Source: an uncultured Bacteroidales bacterium | GTDB lineage: Bacteria; Bacteroidota; Bacteroidia; Bacteroidales; P3 | Reading direction: 5' to 3' | Assembly (NCBI GenBank): GCA_900318275.1 | Contig: ONJY01000012.1 | Span: 1 to 59,099 of the forward strand | Length of the DNA: 59,099 bases | Part shown: positions 52,216 through 59,099 of the stretch, in pieces | How the letters are laid out: the number at the start of each line of letters is the position of its first letter | How positions within the stretch are numbered: the first letter of the stretch is position 1 | Notes under the pieces: model-generated | Told to the model about the DNA's origin: nothing | The model's database searches: none | Seen by the model: only the letters and a program-made list of their open reading frames with translations | Made by a program: the position numbers and the translations under genes

Positions 52216-53364
52216 TTATCTGCGGATTGGTGCGGCACCACGGGTGGGAGCGGCTTTCTTGTCATCGTTGCCCTGTGTTGAGGTGCTGCGTGTAGGGGCT
52301 GCCGAGTTGCTGTTGCGTGTCGGCGTCGAGGTCTTGCTGTCGTTCTTCTGCGACGAGCTGCTGCGCGTCGGTGCCGGACTTGCTGTTGCGCCGCTGCGTG
52401 TGGGGGCCGCCGAGCTGTTGCTGCTGCGTGTGGGAACAGCGCTCTTGTTCTCGCTCTTCTGTGTCGACGAGCTGCGCGTCGGTGCCGTGCTCGGTGCCGA
52501 GCTGCTGCGTGTGGGTGCCGCCGAGCTGTTGCTGCTGCGTGTCGGAGCTGTGGTCTTGCCGCTGTTGTTGTTTTGCGACGATGTGCTGCGCGTGGGTGCT
52601 GCCGACGTGCCGCTGCCCGAGCGTGTGGGTGCCGACGTGGCTGTGCCGCTCTGCTGTGTGGCAGGGGTTCCCGCCGAGTGGTGCTGGCCGTTGGCGCTGT
52701 TGCTGCCCGTCGGTGTGGGGCGTGCGCCCGACGACGAGCCTGCCGGTACGGGGTGCTCTATCATCGGATGGTCCACTCCGGGCGTCCATGTGCTGGCAGG
52801 CCGCGGTGCGGGAGTGTGCGGGGCACGCAAGTAGTAGGGGTGGTAGGGGTGCGTGGCAGGGCCGTGGTGGCCGTGTGACGGCGGTGCCGGAGGCATCCAG
52901 CCGTAGCGGTGCACCTCATAGTGGTAGGTGCGTGTGTAGCCCGGACGGTGCACTATGCGCGTGTAGTGGTTGTAGGCAGGCACGGTCCATGTAATCGTCG
53001 GCATCCTCAGGCGTCCGTCGGTGCGGAAACGCAGGTATTGTGCCGCGTTGTACATGCGCCCGGCGCTGTAGAGCCAGATGCATTGCAAGTCTATGGGCAT
53101 GTATATCTCCTCGCCCGTGTAGGCGTCGTAGCCGAAGATCCACAGCTCGTAGAATGCCGAGTTGACGCGCTCGGCCCACACCTCATTGAGGAGCACGTAG
53201 GTCTCAATCTCGTAGTCGTAGCCGCAGTATATCATCAATTCGTTCTGGCGATTGAGGTAGCTCACCGCGCGTTCGGCCTGGCTGCGCGTGAAGTAGAGCA
53301 CCGACGTGGCGCTGGCCGTCATCATTGAAGCGAGCATAACTGCTATAATTGCAATGCGTTTCAT
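52216..53364 (-). CDS. Secreted protein with C-terminal PTR-repeat tail
   Basis: I do not recognise the family. The 382-residue product has a signal peptide (ending ASA, about residue 19), a ~150-residue compact part rich in Tyr and Trp (VLYFTRSQAERAVSYL, EIYMPIDLQCIWLYSAGRMYNAAQYLRF), a Pro/His/Tyr-rich section (SHGHHGPATHPYHPYYL), and a tail of about 150 residues in which (A/V/T)PTR(S/N/G) occurs 11 times, separated by Ser, Asn, Gln and Lys. The tail is disordered, basic and low in complexity, as in wall-binding or extracellular matrix-type proteins. Codons for the tail repeat closely, so the tail probably changes length by recombination. It has its own promoter. Confidence 0.75.
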   Translation of the reverse strand: MKRIAIIAVMLASMMTASATSVLYFTRSQAERAVSYLNRQNELMIYCGYDYEIETYVLLNEVWAERVNSAFYELWIFGYDAYTGEEIYMPIDLQCIWLYSAGRMYNAAQYLRFRTDGRLRMPTITWTVPAYNHYTRIVHRPGYTRTYHYEVHRYGWMPPAPPSHGHHGPATHPYHPYYLRAPHTPAPRPASTWTPGVDHPMIEHPVPAGSSSGARPTPTGSNSANGQHHSAGTPATQQSGTATSAPTRSGSGTSAAPTRSTSSQNNNSGKTTAPTRSSNSSAAPTRSSSAPSTAPTRSSSTQKSENKSAVPTRSSNSSAAPTRSGATASPAPTRSSSSQKNDSKTSTPTRNSNSAAPTRSTSTQGNDDKKAAPTRGAAPIRR

Positions 53365-53402
53365 AGGGCGTTGGCTTTTATTTGTTCACTATATTAGTGC
53401 TG

Positions 53403-53433
53403 CAAAGATACAAAAACTTTTTGTTTGCACAAA
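53403..53433 (-). promoter_or_regulatory. Promoter of the PTR-repeat gene
   Basis: On the minus strand TTTG (53433-53430), 19 bases, TATCTTTG (53410-53403): exact consensus. Confidence 0.8.
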
Positions 53434-53470
53434 AAATACTTCTTTTCTGCCGCCTCCCATACCCGCCGAT

Positions 53471-53575
53471 CCTACACCTCCGGTACGGAGTTGTTACGGC
53501 ATTTAGACCGTAGTTCGACCATCGTTCTTCAGTGGAACATAGAAATACTACTGAAGAAATTCCGTAGGGGAGGCG
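53471..53575. repeat. Divergent-gap palindrome, copy E
   Basis: Has GGTACGGA on the left, GTTCGACCATCGTT shared with copy C, GTTCTTCAGTGG and ACTACTGAAGAA in the centre, and TTCCGTAGGGG at the right. Confidence 0.7.
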
Positions 53576-53646
53576 TGGATTTTTGTCTCGCGGCAGTGGG
53601 ATGTGTGGCGTTTCGGAGATGCGGAAATGCTAATTTTTCAAAAAAA

Positions 53647-53677
53647 GTTGCGGAATGTATTTTTTTTCGTATATTTG
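53647..53677 (+). promoter_or_regulatory. Promoter of the OmpA-like gene
   Basis: TATATTTG at 53670-53677 with GTTG (one mismatch to TTTG) at 53647-53650, a 19-base spacing. It excludes the ATG at 53655, which lies between the two elements. Confidence 0.65.
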
Positions 53678-53705
53678 CACTTTGAAATATTGTGTAAAAA
53701 TGTAC

Positions 53706-55136
53706 ATGATGAAACGTATATTTGTTGCATTAATGGCTGTGGTACTGCTTATTGGCGCCGCTGGCGACGTGCAGGCCCAGAACAAGAAAAAGAAATCGGG
53801 CAAGGCAAAGACCACGCAGACCACTAAAAAGAAAAAGGATGCAGCCCCTCCCGCGCCTGTTGTCACCGACATCGAGCTGCCCTACAACAGCAACGACTGT
53901 CTCTTCGCCATACCGCTCCAGATGGACCAGACCTACGGTCCGACGACGGCCCCCGACGGTGCCGGCCGTGTGCAGGAGGTGGTGGCCGACAAGGCTCACC
54001 CCAACCTCTTCGAGCGTGAGCACAACTCCGTGTGGTACAAAATCACAATCCCCTACAACGGTCAGTTGGAGATCAACATAGCCCAGCGTAACATCTGGGA
54101 TGACTATGACTTCCTCGTCTACCGCTACACGGGCGTATACTTCTCCAACCAGGTGCTGCTCAACAAGGTGGCCCCTGTGGCCGTGAACCTTGGCGCCGTC
54201 GACAGCAATGCACTGGCCGCCGCAGCCCTCAAGGCCTCCGAGCGTCAGCCGAAAGCCAAGGCCGAAGCCGGCACCAAGAAGAAGAAAGTGACTGAGGAGC
54301 CTGAATTCGTGATGCCCACCGAACCCAAGCCCACCATCGGCATGAGCGTCGACGCCAAAGACGTCATGCTCACCAAGAAGCAGTTCGGAGGCTTCATCAA
54401 GTCCATCCCCGTGCGTATGGGCGAAACCTACTATATAGTGCTCGACAACCGCTCCGAGGGTGGCCAGGGCCACAGCATCACCTGCAGCGTGCATGCCGAC
54501 GCCTATGAGCCGCTGGTGCTCTTCTACGACCGTAAAGGCAAGCGCTATATCGATGTCGACCTGATGATACTCGAGAAAGGCGGCCAGGGTGGTGAGCGCG
54601 CCATAGTGAAGGACGCCCACTACCGTGGCGGCAAGGTGAAGTTCATCCCGGGCTTCAGCTATACCCTTTACGCCAAGCGCGACGGCTTCTTCTCCATCTA
54701 CCGCGAGTTCAATGCCAGTGACCTGATGATGCGCGACACGCTAATGCTCAGCTATATGGAGCGCACGGAACGCGGCTCTACCTTCCCCATCAAGAACATA
54801 TACTTCGAGGACGGCGATGCCGCCCTCATCCCCGGCACCGACACGGCGCTGATGCAGTATGTGGCCATGTTCCTCAACCACCCCGACGTCACCTTCCTGG
54901 TGAAGGGCTATGTGCAGAGCTATGGCGTTAACGCCGAGGCCGACATGTTGCTGTCGCTCGACAGGGCCAAGACCGTGAAGCAGTATTTTGTGGACCATGG
55001 CATCGCCGCCGACCGTATCACCACGGCGGGCATGACGAAGAACGAGATTAAGCGCGCCGCCGCCGCGGCCCTCGACAAGGGTGCCGGCTTCAGCGGCATC
55101 AAGGCTGAACTCATCATCACGGGCAAGACAGAATAA
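53706..55136 (+). CDS. OmpA-like C-terminal domain protein
   Basis: The product of about 476 residues has a signal peptide (MMKRIFVALMAVVLLIGAAGDVQAQ), a Lys-rich stretch (NKKKKSGKAKTTQTTKKKKD), an N-terminal beta domain (LPYNSNDCLFAIPLQM, HNSVWYKITIPYNGQLEINI) and a C-terminal OmpA-like peptidoglycan-binding domain from about 360 (IKNIYFEDGDAALIPGTD, ADMLLSLDRAKTVKQYFVDHGIAADRITTAGM). The middle third, including another Lys-rich linker and FGGFIKSIPVRMGETYYIVLDN, is unassigned. It is probably attached to peptidoglycan in the periplasm. The ATG 53706 or 53709 is the likely start, as the frame before it overlaps the promoter. The alpha-2-macroglobulin gene follows by 10 bases. Confidence 0.85.
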   Translation: MMKRIFVALMAVVLLIGAAGDVQAQNKKKKSGKAKTTQTTKKKKDAAPPAPVVTDIELPYNSNDCLFAIPLQMDQTYGPTTAPDGAGRVQEVVADKAHPNLFEREHNSVWYKITIPYNGQLEINIAQRNIWDDYDFLVYRYTGVYFSNQVLLNKVAPVAVNLGAVDSNALAAAALKASERQPKAKAEAGTKKKKVTEEPEFVMPTEPKPTIGMSVDAKDVMLTKKQFGGFIKSIPVRMGETYYIVLDNRSEGGQGHSITCSVHADAYEPLVLFYDRKGKRYIDVDLMILEKGGQGGERAIVKDAHYRGGKVKFIPGFSYTLYAKRDGFFSIYREFNASDLMMRDTLMLSYMERTERGSTFPIKNIYFEDGDAALIPGTDTALMQYVAMFLNHPDVTFLVKGYVQSYGVNAEADMLLSLDRAKTVKQYFVDHGIAADRITTAGMTKNEIKRAAAAALDKGAGFSGIKAELIITGKTE

Positions 55137-55146
55137 AGCGTAACCA

Positions 55147-58100
55147 TGAAACGACAGATACTAACGCTGCTGGCGCTCTGCGCGGCAGCGTTTTCTTTAT
55201 CGGCCCAGACCGACTGGGCGCAGGTGGAGCGCCTCATTGGCGACGGCTCCTACAAGACGGCCTACGGCAAGGCCGAGGCTGTGTACAACAACAAGGCTGC
55301 TGCTAGCCGCCAGCGCCTGACGGCGGCCTACTATATGGCGCATGCGGCGGCCAGCTACCAGGAGGATGCCCGCGACAGCGCTGTGGCGCACTACCGCGCC
55401 CTGCTGCCCGCCCTCGACGGTGTCGACAAGGCTCTCTGCTACACTTTCCTTGCAGAGTACGACTCGGCTCTGGCCTATGCTGACGTGTTGAAGGTCACGC
55501 CCGTGGAGCAGATAAAGATGTTCTGCAACGCCGAGAAGAGCGTGGGAATGACCCCCACGGCCTACGACGTGGTGGTGTTGTGTATATTGGGCGACTATGA
55601 CAAGACCACCGTCCAACAGCGCGTCGAGCTGCAGCGCATGCAGGCCGAGTTCCACGCCAAGGACGGCGACGACATACGCATCTTTTACGAGAACCGCCTG
55701 CTCGACTATCTCTCCAATGTGCCCAACCACCCCCTGACGCTCGAACGCATCGCCGAGTCGATAGCGAAGTTCCGCGGCACCAAGAGCCCCTATTATACAT
55801 TGCTCTACCAGCGTGCCGCCCGATTGTGCAACGGCAAGGGCGACTATGTGGCGGCGTTGCGCTATTGCGACACTGCCGTCGCGCTGGCGCCGAAGAGCGA
55901 GGGCGGCATCGAGTGCGCCAACCTCGCCAACGAGATTAAGCAGAAGCGCATGGACATGGAGACGAGCAGCCTCATGGTCGTCCCCGGACAGCCCAGCCTG
56001 CAGCGGGTGCGCCACCGCAATGTCGACAAGCTGTACTACCGCATCGTCAAATACACCGAAGGAAAGGACGGCACCGAGGACTACTCTTGGAGCGACAAGG
56101 CCAAGGGCAAGCTGCTGGCGGCAAAACCAGTGGTCAGTGGTCAGTGGTCAGTGGTTAGTGGAAAAGAATACCAATATGCCGAGAGCTATGTGTCGCTGCC
56201 GGCGCTGCCTGCTGGCCGCTGGCTGCTGATGGTGTCGCCGAGCGAGGACTTCAAGACCGACGGCTTCATGGTCTATGCCGTGAACAGCACGGAGATGCTG
56301 CTGGTGCAGAATGGATGCGAGGGAATGCTGCTCGACCGCCGCACCGGCCAGCCTATTGCGGGACAGGAGATGCGCGTGGAGCGCAAAGAACATAACAATA
56401 AGATCACAGTGAAGGCTACGACCGTCACCGACCGCTACGGCCGCTACCGGTTGGCTTACGAGAAGTCGCGGTGGGGCGACCAGATTGTCGTAGAGCGCAA
56501 CGGCTACCGCCTTACGGCACGCTATAACAACGACGACAGCAAACCCGACACGGCGATGCGCCTGCATGCCGAGGTGCGCACCGACCGCCCCATCTACAAG
56601 CCTGGCGACACGGTGCAGGTGGCTGTGGTGGTTTACCGCACCGACGGCTTGGAGGCCGAGGTGGCCAATGGCGAACGGCTGAAGCTGACATTCTCCGACC
56701 CTAACGGCCAAGAGGTCGACACGGTCGACCTGACGACCGACGATTTCGGCGTTGCGCACACCAGCTTCGTGGTTCCCACCGACCGCATAGCAGGCACTTT
56801 CTTTATCAAGTGCGACGGCAGAGTGCAGCTTTGGGAGCATGTCCGCGTGGAGGAATACAAGCAGCCGAAGTTTATGGTCACCCTCGACGCTGCCACAGGC
56901 TCGGCGCCCCGTTTCGGACAGCCCTGCACCATGCAAGGCCTTGCGGCGAGTTACAGTGCGGTGCCGGTGAGCGGTGCCCGTGTGCAGTACCGTGTGGTGC
57001 GGCGCCAGCTCCACCGCTGCTGGTGGTTCTATGACGATTTCTACAACGAGAGCGAGGTGGCCGGCGGCGAGACAGCCACCGCCGCCGACGGCAGTTTCAG
57101 CATTACCTTCACCCCTGAACCCGACAGCAACGTCGAGCTCTCCACGAAACCTTCGTTCGAATACGTGGTGCATGTGGATGTCACCGACCTCAACGGCGAG
57201 AGCCACAATGCTGTCAGCAGCCTGCGTGTGGGCTACACCAACGCTTTCGTGTACCTCGAGAGCGGCAGCACGCCTGGCAACCTCAAGGTGAAGCATGTCG
57301 ACATCAACGGCAACCTGCTCCCCGGCGAGGTGAAGACAAGTGTTGAACTGTTGAGGCAGCCCGCCGAGCCGCGGCTCGACCATCCGCTGCTCTTCAAGGG
57401 TGTGCACCACACTATGTCCGAGGCTGAGTGGCACAAGGCTTTCCCGTTGCTGGCCTATGGAATAGAGTATAACGACCCTGCCAGCTGGCCTGTGGCCTCG
57501 AAGGGGTGGAATGGAGAGAGCGGTGTCTACAGGGTTACCGTTAGCGCCGAAGGGGCCGACACGCTTACGGAACACCTCACCTATATAGCCCCCGACGCCC
57601 GCAAAGTGCTGTCGCAGCGGCTGCTGTGGGCCGAGGTGGAGAAGATCAAGGTCGAGGTTGGCGAGACGGCGCGTCTGCGGCTCGGCACGCGCTTCAAGGA
57701 TGTGGAGGTGTACTATATGCTGCGCATCGGCAACGAGGTGCGCGACTTCAGCATCGTTCGCCTATCCGACGAGATACGCAGCATCGAGATACCTGTCGAC
57801 AGCTCTATGCTCGGCGGCTTCCAGATCGACCTCTTCAGCGTGCGCGAAGGCGTCGAGTGCCAGTGGCAGCAGCGCGTCGATGTGCCGTTCAGCCACAAGC
57901 AGCTGAAGGTCGACATTGCCACCTTCCGCGACAAGCTGTTGCCCGGCGAACAGGAAGAATGGACCATTTCAGTTAAGAGTTATGAGTCAGGAGTTAAGAG
58001 TGCGTTGATGATGACAATGTACGACGATGCGCTGAACTCGTATGGCAGCGCGCAGCAGTGGGGTTTCTCGCCGTGGAGGACGAACTTCTCCTCCGGCATC

Positions 58101-59099
58101 AGTCCGCTGCATGTCACTGGCGGCGCAGGCCGTTGGCTGAACGAATACCGGCGCCTCTACTATCAGGGCGGCTATACCTCGATGTGGACCCTCAAGGAGG
58201 CTCTGCCTCACTATAGCCGTTGGCGCGGCATGCGCATGTACAAGTCGGCACGTGTTGCCAACCAGGCGGCGGTTGAACTTTCGGTTAGTGCAGACGAAGT
58301 CGAAGAGGAAAGTCTCGATATGGCAGTTGCCCCTATGGCAAATAAAGCCAGCAAGCTTGAAGCTGTTGAGATACTCGAGGAGACCGCTGCCAGCATTACC
58401 ACTGCGGGCGAGGAGCCCCAGGTGCGCACCAACCTCAACACGCTGGCTTTCTTCGCTCCCAAGCTGCGCACCGGCGCCGACGGCACGGTGACTTATCGCT
58501 TCACGGTGCCCGAACTGCTCACGCGCTGGAATGTGAAGGGTCTTGCCGTCACCCGCGACGTCAAGATAGGAACCCTCGACCGTACCCTCGTCACCGCCAA
58601 GCCCCTCATGGTGCAGCCCAACATGCCGCGCTTCCTGCGTAGCGGCGACTCGCTGGCGCTGATGGCCAAGGTGGTGCTGAACGAGGATGGAGTTGTGAGG
58701 AATGAGGCGTTGCCGGTCGATGTCACCTTCCTCCTCACCGATGCCGCTACGGGCGACACCATCTGCCACCATACCGAGGAGGTGAAGGTGAAGGATGCCG
58801 CACAGGTGACCTTCCCCGTCGAGGTGCCGCAGGGTGTATACGTCGCCACCTACCGCATTGTTGCTGTCTGCCACACCGATGACGGTACCCTAAGCGACGG
58901 CGAGCAGGGGCAGGTGCCCGTGGTCACCAACCGCCAAGCCGTGACCATCAGTCAGGCTATGTATATCAACGGGGTAGGGGAGAAGCACTATTCGATGCCC
59001 GAGTGGCTTGCCGGCACCGTCAGCCGTCAGCCGCAGCTGGTGATGGCCGAGGCTGTGAGCAACCCCGTGTGGCTCGCCGTCAAGAGCATGCCGTACCTG
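55147..59099 (+). CDS. Alpha-2-macroglobulin family protein, 3' end outside window
   Basis: The first ~1,317 residues are present; the frame is open to base 59099. A signal peptide (MKRQILTLLALCAAAFSLSAQ) is followed by a helical region to about 270 (unassigned), then macroglobulin domains: MG2-like TDRPIYKPGDTVQV (about 480), further MG-type beta domains, and near 1,095 the A2M signature region TLAFFAPKLRTGADGTVTYRF with FTVPELLTRWNVKG. No thioester (CxEQ) motif occurs in the part seen; it would lie beyond the end. Family members trap proteases in the periplasm or on the surface. Two heptamer blocks (56127-56159 and 57972-58001) lie in frame and encode VVSGQWSVVSG and VKSYESGVKS. It probably forms a unit with the OmpA-like gene. 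Confidence 0.9.
56129..56157 (+). repeat. Heptamer block inside the alpha-2-macroglobulin gene (first)
   Basis: Units CAGTGGT, CAGTGGT, CAGTGGT, TAGTGGA run in frame and encode part of VVSGQWSVVSG, a segment without an obvious place in the domain plan. Confidence 0.8.
57972..58001 (+). repeat. Heptamer block inside the alpha-2-macroglobulin gene (second)
   Basis: Units AGTTAAG, AGTTATG, AGTCAGG, AGTTAAG, then AG. They encode VKSYESGVKS in a predicted loop. The units are close to the TAAGAGT array at 2632-2659. Confidence 0.75.

Larger units (their letters stand above)
53365..53705. other. Non-coding divergent gap between PTR and OmpA-like genes
   Basis: No gene. It contains the minus-strand promoter (53403-53433), palindrome copy E and the plus-strand promoter (53647-53677). 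Confidence 0.75.

Noticed and set aside
52193-52834. 213-codon open frame on the plus strand
   Set aside because: Antisense to the PTR-repeat gene; its regular LRVGAAELL repeats are the complement of the repeat DNA.
56148-57575. 475-codon open frame on the minus strand
   Set aside because: Antisense to the alpha-2-macroglobulin gene, whose own frame is open from 55147 to the window end with signal peptide and domain motifs.

Overview
The window looks like a chromosomal segment of an uncultured member of Bacteroidota, order Bacteroidales. The evidence is the recurring promoter element TAnnTTTG (usually TATCTTTGCA, often with TTTG 19-20 bases upstream), weak or absent Shine-Dalgarno sequences, many lipoproteins with the (L)TAC/GGC-type lipobox, and Bacteroidales-type gene families (long NusB, DUF1573, DUF3575, FISUMP-type lipoprotein, DUF4369/thioredoxin lipoproteins, three SurA-type genes in a row). 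Genus and species cannot be named from what I see. Coding DNA is GC-rich and intergenic DNA clearly more AT-rich. No rRNA, tRNA, IS element, prophage or CRISPR array was recognised.

Layout. 1-392 (-): 5' part of an exported protein whose frame breaks just after the start codon. 393-1161: non-coding, with a palindromic element, heptamer repeats and an array of 11-base repeats. 1162-9715 (+): guaB, three periplasmic prolyl-isomerase/SurA-type genes, a MoxR ATPase and an exported caspase-fold protein that has lost its catalytic cysteine. 9799-13807 (-): ECF sigma factor with an overlapping small membrane protein (probable anti-sigma factor) and three lipoproteins, plus a TlpA-like lipoprotein. 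14113-17396 (+): Nif3-family protein, coiled-coil/zinc-ribbon protein, histidine ammonia-lyase. 17464-26265 (-): valS, DUF3575 barrel, lipoprotein, rhomboid protease, mutL, thioredoxin-like protein, outer-membrane protein. 26527-28379 (+): glyA and a gamma-carbonic-anhydrase-like protein. 28380-29833: a 1.45-kb non-coding region with repeats and a nested palindrome. 29834-38647 (+): thioredoxin-like protein, a multi-domain lipoprotein, galE, a HAD phosphatase, clpB, a FISUMP-type lipoprotein, threonine aldolase, a macro-like protein. 38649-40484 (-): typA. 41182-51146 (+): XRE regulator, then leuS-nusB-DUF1573-yajC-ybbR-coaE-GH3/beta-lactamase-DnaJ. 51266-53364 (-): uridine phosphorylase and a secreted PTR-repeat protein. 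53706-59099 (+): OmpA-like protein and the first about 1,317 residues of an alpha-2-macroglobulin that leaves the window.

The genes are mostly housekeeping (nucleotide synthesis, translation, protein export and folding, mismatch repair, chaperones) mixed with envelope proteins. The most unusual content is in the non-coding DNA. All five gaps between divergently transcribed genes carry one copy of a roughly 100-base imperfect palindrome (core ACTGAAGAA, ends CTACGGA/TCCGTAGGGG), and no other gap does. Heptanucleotide and undecanucleotide tandem repeats recur, often side by side, and heptamer blocks also sit inside the reading frames of the nif3, mutL and alpha-2-macroglobulin genes. A nested 19-bp/40-bp inverted-repeat structure lies at 29024-29164. 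Other points worth a look are the cysteine-less caspase beside MoxR, a possible coupled micro-ORF in front of the sigma factor, and a probably leaderless nif3 transcript.
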